DNA of 23,422 bases from DASUAS01 sp035763625 (GCA_035763625.1 DASUAS010000213.1:1-23422); one strand, 5' to 3'. Shown: positions 15,317-22,679, counted from the stretch's first letter. Numbers and translations: made by a program. Notes: generated from the sequence alone by a model not told the origin.

Positions 15317-16435
15317 ATGAGCACGATCAACCGTCCCGCTCGTGTCGGCCTGATCACCGATCAGACCGGTCCCCTCTCGTTCATGGGCGTCGCCAACGCC
15401 AACGTCGCCAAGATGGTGATCGACGACATCAACGATCGTGGCGGCCTGCTCGGTCGTCCGGTCGAGCTGTTCGTCGAGGACAGCGCGACCGACGACGCCG
15501 TGGCCGAGACGGTGGCGACGAAGCTCGTCGAGCGCGTGGGCGTCGACGTCGTCGTCGGGGGCATCTACAGCTCCACCCGCCAGGCCATCAAGGGTCCGGT
15601 CGTCGACCAGGCAGGAAAGCTCTACCTCTACCCCGAGCAGTACGAGGGTCAGGAGTGCCACCCTCTCGTCTTCTGCACCGGCCCGGTACCCGCGCAGCAG
15701 GTGGAGCCGCTGTTCCCCTGGCTCATGGAGGAGACCGGCGCCCGGCGGTTCTACCTGCCGTCAGCCGACTACATCTGGCCGCACACGTTGAACAAGAAGG
15801 TCCGTGAGGTCGTGACCGCCCGAGGTGGCGAGATCGTCGGCGAGCAGTACTTCCCGATGGACCATCTGGACTACGAACGGGTCGTCGACGACATCATGGC
15901 GACGGATGCCGAGGTCGTGTTCAACACGATCGTCCCGCCGGGACTGACGCCGTTCCTCGAGGTGCTCCATCGCGCGGGTTTCACGGCCCGGGGCGGCACC
16001 ATCGTGTGCACGTACTTCGACGAGAACTTCCTCAACCTCGTCCCGGCCGATCAGGTCGAGGGGTTGTACGGGTGCCTCGACTACTACCGCGACGTGGACG
16101 ACGCGTTCAGCATCGAGCTGCTCAACCGGTACGAGGGTCTCTTCCCCGGGAGCGCGATGTTCACGGCCGGCAGCGCGTGCTCGGGGACGTACCGGGCGCT
16201 GAAATTCTGGGAGGCGGCGGTCAACGAGGCCGGCTCGCTGAACCAGGACGACATCGTGGCCGCGCTCGACCACGCCCGGCTCGCTCAGGGCCCCGGCGGC
16301 CCGGCCGAGATGGTGCCCGGACAGCATCACGTTCGCCTGAACATGTACATCGCCCGGTCGGAGGGCGGCACGTTCAAGGTGGTGGAGAACCTCGGGCACA
16401 TCGATCCCAAGGAGTGCGAGGTCGAACGCGCCTGA
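15317..16435 (+). CDS. AmiC/UrtA-type ligand-binding protein, apparently cytosolic
   Basis: 372 residues from ATG 15317 (GAGGGAGCG upstream). The fold is the type I periplasmic binding protein family (Peripla_BP_5), closest in pattern to the amide sensor AmiC and urea-binding UrtA: VGLITDQTGPLSFMG at the start, VVVGGIYSSTRQAIKGP (79-95), LYLYPEQYEG (103-111), FCTGPVPAQQ and LPSADYIWP (148-155). S85/S86, Y105 and Y152 match the places of the AmiC amide-binding Ser/Tyr/Tyr residues. There is no signal peptide or lipobox: the first beta strand begins at residue 8. No permease or ATPase genes follow. This suggests an intracellular sensor, as AmiC is in Pseudomonas, rather than a transporter component; no AmiR-like ANTAR partner is present here. 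The ligand is probably a short amide or urea, by inference only. Confidence 0.88.
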   Translation: MSTINRPARVGLITDQTGPLSFMGVANANVAKMVIDDINDRGGLLGRPVELFVEDSATDDAVAETVATKLVERVGVDVVVGGIYSSTRQAIKGPVVDQAGKLYLYPEQYEGQECHPLVFCTGPVPAQQVEPLFPWLMEETGARRFYLPSADYIWPHTLNKKVREVVTARGGEIVGEQYFPMDHLDYERVVDDIMATDAEVVFNTIVPPGLTPFLEVLHRAGFTARGGTIVCTYFDENFLNLVPADQVEGLYGCLDYYRDVDDAFSIELLNRYEGLFPGSAMFTAGSACSGTYRALKFWEAAVNEAGSLNQDDIVAALDHARLAQGPGGPAEMVPGQHHVRLNMYIARSEGGTFKVVENLGHIDPKECEVERA

Positions 16436-16464
16436 GCGCTCCTTCCCACCCGACTCCTGACCCC

Positions 16465-16497
16465 GCCGGAGGTGCACGGCTAGCGTGCACCTCCGGC
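16465..16497. terminator. Perfect 13-bp hairpin (GCCGGAGGTGCAC) with embedded promoter-like box
   Basis: The arms 16465-16477 and 16485-16497 are perfect reverse complements around the loop GGCTAGC. The hairpin begins 29 bp after the AmiC-like stop, so it may terminate that operon, although no T-run follows. The TAGCGT hexamer at 16481-16486 lies in its loop and right arm, and the ribosome binding site of the next gene (AAGGGGGG) abuts it. An operator palindrome is therefore an alternative. Confidence 0.55.
16481..16486 (+). promoter_or_regulatory. Possible -10 element (TAGCGT) of the DinB-fold gene, inside the hairpin
   Basis: TAGCGT with CTGACC 18 bp upstream (16457-16462) could form a promoter starting transcription near 16493, just before the Shine-Dalgarno-like AAGGGGGG (16498-16505). 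Confidence 0.3.
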
Positions 16498-16513
16498 AAG
16501 GGGGGTGCGTTCC

Positions 16514-17086
16514 GTGACCCAGTTGGACACGCTCGAGTACTCGCTCCACGAGCTGCAGCGCTCCGTAGCTGCGCTCGCCGATTCGCAGATGGGCACGGTC
16601 AGCAACTGCGCGCCGTGGACGGTGCGCGAGCTGGCCAGCCACGCGCTGAACAACCAGCTCCTGTGGGCCGGCATGGTCACGGGCGAGCACCTCGTCTCAC
16701 CCGAAGACACGATGGGCGCAGTCGCGTACGAAGGCGATCTCTCGCGCTTCGCCGACGACGTCGTGCGTCAGGCGATGGCGTTGTGGCGCACCGAAGGTGT
16801 GCTGGCGCAGACGCACGTCACCCCGTTGGGTGAGCTCCCCGGCTCGATCGTGATCAACTTCCCGACCATCGACGCGCTGGCCCACGCGTGGGACGTGGCC
16901 GCCAGCGTCGGGCGCGCGCTCGAGTTCGCGCCCGAGGAGATGCCCGCGATCACCGCGGTCGTCGAGGCGACGTGCACCGACGCGGCTCGGGAGCACGGCC
17001 TGATCCAGGCCGTCGCCGCAGTCCCCGGTGACGCGACCGACACCGAGCGCTTGATGGCGGCAGCCGGTCGGACGATCCCCCGGTAG
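16514..17086 (+). CDS. DinB-fold / mycothiol-dependent-type metal-binding protein (TIGR03086-like)
   Basis: 190 residues from GTG 16514; GTG 16505 is possible but overlaps the AAGGGGGG Shine-Dalgarno, so the later start is preferred. The sequence fits the four-helix DinB fold of MDMPI_N / TIGR03086-like proteins: CAPWTVRELASHALNN (32-47), with H43 a likely metal ligand, and PTIDALAHAWDVAASVGR (117-134), with H124 in the conserved HAWDxA motif. Members include mycothiol-dependent maleylpyruvate isomerase and thiol S-transferases, which use a divalent metal and mycothiol in actinobacteria. The substrate here is unknown. The stop is 8 bp from the end of the convergent flavoprotein gene. Confidence 0.82.
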   Translation: MTQLDTLEYSLHELQRSVAALADSQMGTVSNCAPWTVRELASHALNNQLLWAGMVTGEHLVSPEDTMGAVAYEGDLSRFADDVVRQAMALWRTEGVLAQTHVTPLGELPGSIVINFPTIDALAHAWDVAASVGRALEFAPEEMPAITAVVEATCTDAAREHGLIQAVAAVPGDATDTERLMAAAGRTIPR

Positions 17087-17094
17087 GAAGCCGT

Positions 17095-18492
17095 TCAGTC
17101 GGACGCCTCGCCCCCGAGCGCCGAGAGCCGAGCGAGACCTCGCGCTCGGTGCTCGCCGAGACGAGTGGCGGCGCGCTGCACGGCGGGCTCGTCGCGCTGC
17201 GACGCCTCGATGCGTGCGGGGTTCAGGGCGCAGCGGTTGGCCCACTCGGCGATGTCGGGCTCGGCGCCGAAGGTCGCGGCGGCGACGGCGCCCCGAGCTT
17301 GCATCCGCGTCCACTCGGCCAGGCTGTTGCCGTAGAGGTTGGGCGGACAGAGCCGGTTGCGTTCCCGGTCGTCGTCGCGGGTCGCTTCCACGTAGCCGGC
17401 CAGCGCGGCGCAGAAGCAGGGAAACCCGACCCGGATGGTCTGGAGCCGGATCGTGTCCGATCTCCAGATCGGCACCATGGGCGGGTTCTGGAGACCGGAG
17501 GCCGCGCAGTGCACGACGAGCGCGCGGTCGGCCACCGGGACGGCACCGCGGTCGAGCAGGAGCTCGCCGCGCGCGGCCTGGCGGACGTGCCCCAGGCGGA
17601 CGACCCGCTCGATGCTGCGCAGCAGGTCCAGCTCCCATGTCCCGAGCGTCGGCGTCCTGGCCATCGTCGGGACGGTGTCCGGGTCGACGCGGAGCATCAC
17701 GCCGCTGGCCTCGAGGCGGAGGAACATGTCGTCGAGCGACGTCGCGTCCTCCGCTGCCGTCATGATGTCGGCCGCGAGCCCCACCGCCACCGCGGGATCG
17801 GGTTGCACGACCGCACGGTCGAGCATCCAGGGATCACGCGCGCGGACCCACACGATGCGGTCGGGTTCGACGCCGTTGAGGAGCAACCACACGATCGCGT
17901 CGGTGGCGGTCTTGCCCGCGCCCACGATCACGTACTCCTGCGGCGCGTCGACCACGTCGGCCAGTTCGTGGACCGGCACGACGCGCGCCCCGTCGGTGAC
18001 ACCGAACGGCGGAGGAGTCGTCGCCGGGATCGTCGGTGCGAGGTAGGCCGCGTCGACGACGCGGCGTCGTACCTGCACCTCCACCTGCTCGCCGGACACC
18101 CGGGAGGTGACGACGTGTCGCCTCCCATCGGAGTGGTGTTCGCTCGCGGCGAGGAACGAGACCCGGCCGGTGCCGAGGAACCGGCGGTGGAGGATGTCGT
18201 CGTAGTACGCCTGGATCTCCGAACGCCGCGCCCGCTCGTGCAGACCCGACTCCGGGCCCTGCTGCTGCACGGCGCCGGTACCGAGCACGGTCGACGCCAC
18301 GCCGTAGAACAGCGACGCCTGGTGGAGCTGGACGAACGGATAGGCGTCGTGCCAGTGCCCGCCCGCGGCGTAGCGACGGTCGACGAGGGTGACATGGACG
18401 TCGGCGTGATCGATCAGCGCGTCGGTGAAGGCCATGCCCATGGCGCCGGCACCGACGACCAGGTAGTCAGTCGTCAGCGATCGCATCGCCAC
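17095..18492 (-). CDS. FAD/NAD(P)-binding oxidoreductase (flavin monooxygenase-like)
   Basis: 465 residues from GTG 18492 (ATG 18486 two codons later is equally plausible). The N-terminal Rossmann fold has LVVGAGAMGMAFTDAL (GxGxxG, 11-26) followed by an acidic/basic pair VDRR at the end of beta 2, typical of FAD binding. GGHWHDAYPFVQLHQ resembles the FAD-contact GGxW segment of flavin monooxygenases. A second dinucleotide site, YVIVGAGKTATDAIVWLL, would bind NAD(P)H. The protein ends with a helical Arg/Ala-rich segment. It is probably a soluble oxidoreductase or monooxygenase of unknown substrate. It stands alone, facing the DinB-type gene tail to tail. Confidence 0.85.
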   Translation of the reverse strand: MAMRSLTTDYLVVGAGAMGMAFTDALIDHADVHVTLVDRRYAAGGHWHDAYPFVQLHQASLFYGVASTVLGTGAVQQQGPESGLHERARRSEIQAYYDDILHRRFLGTGRVSFLAASEHHSDGRRHVVTSRVSGEQVEVQVRRRVVDAAYLAPTIPATTPPPFGVTDGARVVPVHELADVVDAPQEYVIVGAGKTATDAIVWLLLNGVEPDRIVWVRARDPWMLDRAVVQPDPAVAVGLAADIMTAAEDATSLDDMFLRLEASGVMLRVDPDTVPTMARTPTLGTWELDLLRSIERVVRLGHVRQAARGELLLDRGAVPVADRALVVHCAASGLQNPPMVPIWRSDTIRLQTIRVGFPCFCAALAGYVEATRDDDRERNRLCPPNLYGNSLAEWTRMQARGAVAAATFGAEPDIAEWANRCALNPARIEASQRDEPAVQRAATRLGEHRARGLARLSALGGEASD

Positions 18493-18647
18493 CCATCATG
18501 ACCGCACCGAGGGCGACACGGAGCCATTGCCCGAAGGCGGTGCGCGAGTGACCGCGTCTTCACGTTGCTGCATGATGGGCCGGAGACGTCACCGACCCCG
18601 GGTTGCCCGCGCGCTCGCGACGTGGTTCGGCGCGGCGTGAGGTGGGG

Positions 18648-18920
18648 TCAGTCGAACTCCCACATCGCGGCGACGTCGCGCTGGCTGAACGCCTGGAACG
18701 CGACCAGCGTGCGCGTCGCGACGATGCCGCGGTGGGAGGCGATCTGCTTCGTGACCACGTCGGCCAGCGCCTCGTGGTGTTGCACACGCACGATGGCCAC
18801 GATGTCGGCGTCGCCCGCCGTGGAATACGCCTCGGCGACGCCGTCGACCTCCGCGAGCTCCGTCGCGAGATCAGCGATGCGGTTGGGTTCGGCAGAGATC
18901 AACACGAAGGCGGTGAGCAC
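18648..18920 (-). CDS. Stand-alone Lrp/AsnC ligand-binding (RAM) domain protein
   Basis: 90 residues from GTG 18920. The sequence has the beta-alpha-beta-beta-alpha-beta order of the Lrp/AsnC C-terminal (RAM) domain: AFVLISAEP, helix IADLATELAEV, VAEAYSTAGDADIVAIVRV (the conserved GxxDI turn), helix HHEALADVVTKQIAS, then GIVATRTLVAFQAF. No helix-turn-helix precedes it, so it cannot bind DNA alone. Such stand-alone domains form oligomers that may bind amino acids or modulate full-length Lrp proteins. Because the -10 box TAGCGT is at -12 to -7 from the GTG, the mRNA is probably leaderless; the frame has no alternative start upstream. Confidence 0.88.
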   Translation of the reverse strand: MLTAFVLISAEPNRIADLATELAEVDGVAEAYSTAGDADIVAIVRVQHHEALADVVTKQIASHRGIVATRTLVAFQAFSQRDVAAMWEFD

Positions 18921-18926
18921 GCGCGC

Positions 18927-18932
18927 ACGCTA
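18927..18932 (-). promoter_or_regulatory. Probable -10 element (TAGCGT) for leaderless Lrp-like gene
   Basis: TAGCGT is followed by GCGCGC and then GTG 18920, placing it at -12 to -7. GCGACA, a 4/6 match to TTGACA, lies 16 bp further upstream on the same strand. Confidence 0.5.
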
Positions 18933-19009
18933 GTGCTCCTGAGCGCGATGTCGCGCCTACGAGGTGTGGGCCGACAGCATCCGATGGTTGTCGAGGTCCC
19001 GACGATGCT

Positions 19010-19165
19010 TCAGTCGTCGAAACCCTCGTACTTCCGGAACTCGGCTTCGCCCATCTCGCCGTCGCCGTCGGCGTCCCCGTACTCGCGACGTCGCTTCATG
19101 GCGACCGTGCCTGCGAACACGACGATGATGGCCAGGACAGCGAACACACCGATCCCGATGTACAT
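19010..19165 (-). CDS. Micro-protein: one TM helix plus EF-hand calcium-binding loop
   Basis: A 51-residue frame from ATG 19165 to the TGA at 19010-19012. Residues 2-22 (YIGIGVFAVLAIIVVFAGTV) form one transmembrane helix. KRRR follows at 24-27, a positive-inside stop signal, so the C-terminus is probably cytoplasmic. Residues 31-42 read DADGDGEMGEAE, a canonical 12-residue EF-hand loop: Asp at 1, 3 and 5, Gly at 6, hydrophobic Met at 8 and Glu at 12. The following helix EFRKYEGFDD fits the outgoing helix, but the incoming helix is short. TAGGGT lies at -12 to -7 from the ATG, arguing for a real, leaderless gene. It sits between the nitrilase and Lrp-like genes on the same strand. The function is unknown; calcium binding is inferred from the motif. 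Confidence 0.75.
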   Translation of the reverse strand: MYIGIGVFAVLAIIVVFAGTVAMKRRREYGDADGDGEMGEAEFRKYEGFDD

Positions 19166-19171
19166 CCGGCG

Positions 19172-19177
19172 ACCCTA
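19172..19177 (-). promoter_or_regulatory. Probable -10 element (TAGGGT) for the EF-hand micro-protein
   Basis: TAGGGT CGCCGG precedes ATG 19165 directly, so the hexamer is at -12 to -7, the same geometry as at 3994, 11985 and 18927. AGGG could alternatively act as a weak Shine-Dalgarno. Confidence 0.5.
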
Positions 19178-19216
19178 CCGTGCCGTGTCGGTCGAGGTGC
19201 GTGCGGCGCCGCCGGG

Positions 19217-20137
19217 TCAGTCGGGCCCGGCCAGTCGCAACAGCTCGGATGCGACCAACCGGCTCACCGGACGCTGCGGACCGGCGCGCCACTCGCGCCA
19301 TGGCAACACGTCGTACCACTCGGCGATCGCGGCGAAGTCGAGGTCGGCCGTGATCAGCTCCTCCTCGGCCCCGGCGCGCGCCAAGGTGACGGGGAAGCCG
19401 GGGAACCGGGGCGCGGCGATCACGCTTCCTCCGGCCCACGCCGGGGGCCCGTGGCGATCACCGACGCGGTTCGCCGACGCGGTGGCGACCAGGTTCTCGT
19501 GTGCACGCACCAGCGTGACCTGCTCCAGGTGCTCACGGGCACGAGGCAAGTCGGAACGACCGGTCGGGTTGACGATGAGGCGAGCGCCCTTCAGCGCGAG
19601 GATCCGGCTGAGCTCGGGGCCCTGGTAGAAGTCGTAGCAGATCGAGACGCCGATCGGGCCGAGGTCGGTGTCGAACACCGGGAGCGCATCGCCGGGCGTG
19701 AAGCGGTCGGTCTCGAGCGGGATGCCGAGGTGGAGCTTCCGGTAGGTGCCGACCAGACGGTCGGGCGCGACCACGTTCACGGAATTGAAGATCGCGTTCG
19801 TGTCGGGGTCGCTCGCCTCCTCGAAGCCGTAGATCACGTGGACACCACGCGCCCCAGCCATGTCGACCACCGCCTGGGCGGCAGGTCCGTCGGCGACCTC
19901 GGCCTCCGCGCGGTGCCAGGCGCAGGGACGGTGGGCGTCGCTGCATTCGGCGCACGAGCCCCAGGTGTTCAGGGCGAGCTCCGGGAAGATCACGAGCTGG
20001 CATCTGCGCGCCGCGGCCTCGACGACGAATGCCTCCATCTTCTCGAGCGTCGCGGCCTTGTCACGTGGGACGGCCTCGAAGTTCACGCAGCCGATGGTGA
20101 TCGCGGTGGGACCGAGATTCGGGTCGTCCGGGCGCAC
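19217..20137 (-). CDS. Nitrilase-superfamily carbon-nitrogen hydrolase with a Cys/His cluster
   Basis: 306 residues from GTG 20137. The Glu-Lys-Cys catalytic triad of the superfamily is present: E53 in VIFPELALN, K134 in TYRKLHLGIP and C167 in VSICYDFY, each in the usual setting. The family hydrolyses amides, nitriles or carbamoyl groups in the cytoplasm. Right after the Glu motif is an unusual segment, C62-x2-C65-x6-C72-x2-H75, which could bind zinc. Later segments (LIVNPTGRSDLPRAREHLEQ, RAHENLVATASANRVG) are normal. The C-terminus (LPWREWRAGPQRPVSRLVASE) resembles that of aliphatic amidase/N-carbamoylase relatives. The exact substrate is unknown. No ribosome binding site close to the GTG was seen, so the start is less certain than the family. 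Confidence 0.88.
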   Translation of the reverse strand: MRPDDPNLGPTAITIGCVNFEAVPRDKAATLEKMEAFVVEAAARRCQLVIFPELALNTWGSCAECSDAHRPCAWHRAEAEVADGPAAQAVVDMAGARGVHVIYGFEEASDPDTNAIFNSVNVVAPDRLVGTYRKLHLGIPLETDRFTPGDALPVFDTDLGPIGVSICYDFYQGPELSRILALKGARLIVNPTGRSDLPRAREHLEQVTLVRAHENLVATASANRVGDRHGPPAWAGGSVIAAPRFPGFPVTLARAGAEEELITADLDFAAIAEWYDVLPWREWRAGPQRPVSRLVASELLRLAGPD

Positions 20138-20230
20138 GCACGCGATGTTCGCACACCGACACCTCCGCCACGGTCGAAGATGCGTGGATCAGCCAGGATG
20201 ATGCTCGCGCCGAGGGCCATTCGGCAGGTC

Positions 20231-22645
20231 TCAGCCCGCGAGAGATCCTTGGATGTTGCTCACCGTCACCTCGTCGTCGACGAGCGAGAGGTAGCCCTCG
20301 TCTTCTTGGGCGAAGTGCAGCTGCAGGATCGCGTGCAGGCCATAGAGAAGGCGCCGGAGCTCGGTGACGTCGTCAGCCTCGAGTCCGTCGGGCTCGAGGT
20401 CGTCGAGGACGCGGCCGAGGCGGCGGATCAGGTGCGAGATCTCGACGTGGGCGCGACTCATGGTCGCGGTCGGGTCGTTGCCGCCCAGCACTCGCGTGAG
20501 CATCGGGTACAAGTCGTGGTCCTCGGCCTGCTCGTGCGGCTCGAGCTCGTCGACGAGGAACCGGTGGACGTCGCGCGCGGCTGCGAGCGATTCTGCGGGC
20601 CGTGCCGCGTCGAGCTGGTCGGCGACGTCGCGGATGCGCCCGAGGTCGGGCCGCAGGACCCTGTGCTCGGCACCGAAGCGTCGCGCGAGTGCCGTCTCCT
20701 GCGCGCTGAGCCGGCTCGCGGAGGTGGTGTCGCGCAGCGCCCGCAACGCGTTGAGGATGACAGCGACGTCGATGACCTCCTGGAAGAGCGCACCCCACAC
20801 GGGGGGCAGGTAGCCGAGCGCGGCGGCGACCATGGCGCCGAGCGAGAGCCCGACGCCGACGACGACGCTCTGGACCGCGATGCGCCGACTGCGCCGCGCG
20901 ATGACGAGAGCCTCACCGAGCCGGTCGAGGCGGTCGACGGTGAGCACGATGTCCGCGGCCTCCGATGACGCGGTCGCGCCACGTGCGCCGACCGCGACCC
21001 CGACGTCCGCGAGCGCGAGCGCCGGCGCGTCGTTGATGCCGTCGCCGACCATGATCGTGTGACCGTTGCGTTGTTCGAGCCGGACGGCATCGACCTTTTC
21101 GGCCGGGGTGCGATCGGCGAGCACGTCGTCGACGGCGATCACGGCACCGACCGTCTGCGCGTTCTCTTCACGATCACCGGTCACCATGACGATGCGTCGG
21201 ATGCCGTCACGGCGCAGCTGGCGCATGGTCCGGGCCGCGTCGGGCCGTACCGGGTCGTCGAGCAGCAGTGCCCCGACAGGAGCGCCGTCGACAGCGACGA
21301 AGATCGTGAGCGCACCGTCGACCTCGGCACGGCGTCGAACGCTGCGAGCCCAGGACGAGCGGCTCCCGACGCACGTCCAGTCGGCCTTCCCGACCGCCAC
21401 GGGATGGCCTTCGACGATTCCACGCACGCCATGGCCGGGCACCTCCTCGACCTCGTCGGGAAGCGCCAACGTGAGGTCGTGCGTGTGGGCGGCACGGACG
21501 ACGGCGGCAGCGAGGACGTGTGGGGACACCTGATCGAGGCTCGCCGCGTATCGCAGCACATCATCGGCGGTCATGTCAGCTGTCGGGAGGATGTCGGTGA
21601 CGCGCGGATGCCCGGTCGTGATCGTGCCCGTCTTGTCGAAGAGGAGGATCTCGCCGGCGGCGAGTTGCTCGAGCGCGCCGCCACCCTTCACGACGACGCC
21701 TCGGCGCGCAGCGCGCGCCAGACCCGAGACGATCGCGATGGGCGCGGCGAGAATCAGTGGACATGGGGTCGCCACCACCAGGACTGCGACCGCGCGTTCG
21801 AGATCGCCCGACATGGTCCAGGCGATCGCCGCGACCGCGAGAGCGAGGGCGAGGAACACACCGGCATAGCGGTCAGCGAGGCGCACGAACGGTGCGCTCG
21901 AGGCCTCAGCTCCTGAGACGAGTCGAACGATGCCGGCATACGTGCTGTCGGCCGCGGTGGTCGTCGCTCGCAGGTTGAACGGGCTGCCCGCGTTCACGAC
22001 GCCGCTACGTACCGCGTCTCCCGGCGCGCGGGTGACCGGCAGCGGCTCGCCGGTGAGCGCGCTCTCGTCGAGGACCGCGGCGTCGGACTCGACGAGACCA
22101 TCGACGGGGACCACCTCGCCCGGCTCGACGAGGAGCAGATCGCCGCGCTGGACATCCCCGATCAGCGGTGCTGTGAGCGCGCCTGCCTCGTAGCGATGCA
22201 CGACCTGCGGGGCGCGCTCCAGGATCGAACGGAGCTCGCGTCGGGCCCTTCTCGCGGCACGTGCCTCCAGCGCGCGACCGCTCGCGAGCATGACCGTGAT
22301 CACTGCGCCGGCGAGGTACTCACCGATGACGAGTGTGCCGACGAGGGCGAGCACGGCAAGTGCATCGACCCCCAGACGCCGGTGCCGGGCTGCGTCGATC
22401 ACCCACCAGCACGCGGGCACGATGCCAATGGCGGTGTCGACTCCCCACACCGCCCGCGCCACCGACTCGGAGCCCGAGAGATACAGGACACCACCAGCCA
22501 CGAGCAGCGTGATGGCGACACCGAGCAAGATCGCTTCGGCATTCCCGCGAACCCGAACCGTGAGCGCGTCGACCTCGGTGTGCTGCCGGTCGCCGCGATC
22601 CATCATCTGGGCGGGCACCGCGAGCATGCTCTTCATGCTGGTCAC
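20231..22645 (-). CDS. P1B-5-type metal-transporting ATPase with C-terminal hemerythrin domain
   Basis: 804 residues if started at GTG 22645; ATG 22636 and ATG 22627 are in frame, and the mirrored promoter favours 22627. P-type ATPase motifs: actuator TGE (LTGEPLPV, about 198), TPCPLILAAPIAIV in a membrane helix (293-306), phosphorylation motif DKTGTI with D337, a SPHVLA-type nucleotide-domain motif (H376), TGD (489-491) and GDGINDAP (534-541). The final helix carries LFQEVIDVAVI. TPCP together with this QE..D motif and a hemerythrin-like tail is the published definition of the P1B-5 class (Sinorhizobium Nia, Acidothermus enzyme), linked to Ni/Fe export. Residues about 655-790 form the hemerythrin four-helix bundle with candidate ligands H661, H704, H733, H771, H777 and E781. 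There is no N-terminal metal-binding domain. It probably exports iron or nickel, with the tail sensing iron or O2. Confidence 0.92.
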   Translation of the reverse strand: MTSMKSMLAVPAQMMDRGDRQHTEVDALTVRVRGNAEAILLGVAITLLVAGGVLYLSGSESVARAVWGVDTAIGIVPACWWVIDAARHRRLGVDALAVLALVGTLVIGEYLAGAVITVMLASGRALEARAARRARRELRSILERAPQVVHRYEAGALTAPLIGDVQRGDLLLVEPGEVVPVDGLVESDAAVLDESALTGEPLPVTRAPGDAVRSGVVNAGSPFNLRATTTAADSTYAGIVRLVSGAEASSAPFVRLADRYAGVFLALALAVAAIAWTMSGDLERAVAVLVVATPCPLILAAPIAIVSGLARAARRGVVVKGGGALEQLAAGEILLFDKTGTITTGHPRVTDILPTADMTADDVLRYAASLDQVSPHVLAAAVVRAAHTHDLTLALPDEVEEVPGHGVRGIVEGHPVAVGKADWTCVGSRSSWARSVRRRAEVDGALTIFVAVDGAPVGALLLDDPVRPDAARTMRQLRRDGIRRIVMVTGDREENAQTVGAVIAVDDVLADRTPAEKVDAVRLEQRNGHTIMVGDGINDAPALALADVGVAVGARGATASSEAADIVLTVDRLDRLGEALVIARRSRRIAVQSVVVGVGLSLGAMVAAALGYLPPVWGALFQEVIDVAVILNALRALRDTTSASRLSAQETALARRFGAEHRVLRPDLGRIRDVADQLDAARPAESLAAARDVHRFLVDELEPHEQAEDHDLYPMLTRVLGGNDPTATMSRAHVEISHLIRRLGRVLDDLEPDGLEADDVTELRRLLYGLHAILQLHFAQEDEGYLSLVDDEVTVSNIQGSLAG

Positions 22646-22661
22646 TCGCGAGCTCGACCGG

Positions 22662-22679
22662 CAGGGCCGAACGTCCCGA
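22662..22679 (-). promoter_or_regulatory. 18-bp DevR/DosR-like box, ATPase side
   Basis: Read toward the ATPase gene it is TCGGGACGTTCGGCCCTG. The core GGGACGTTCGGCCC is a near-palindrome (GGG.CG..CG.CCC) that resembles the M. tuberculosis DosR consensus TTSGGGACTWWAGTCCCSAA. Its centre is about 43 bp before ATG 22627. Confidence 0.5.

Noticed and set aside
15317..16435. Urea ABC-transporter binding protein UrtA
   Set aside because: No signal peptide or lipobox and no permease or ATPase genes beside it, so a transport role is not supported here.
20209..20225. Hairpin GCCGA/TCGGC between nitrilase and ATPase genes as a terminator
   Set aside because: Only a 5-bp stem with a 7-base loop and no T-run; too weak in DNA of this composition.
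20231..22645. The ATPase-hemerythrin fusion as a brand-new fusion type or a frameshift artefact
   Set aside because: The P1B-5 class is already defined by this C-terminal hemerythrin-like domain, and the frame is continuous.
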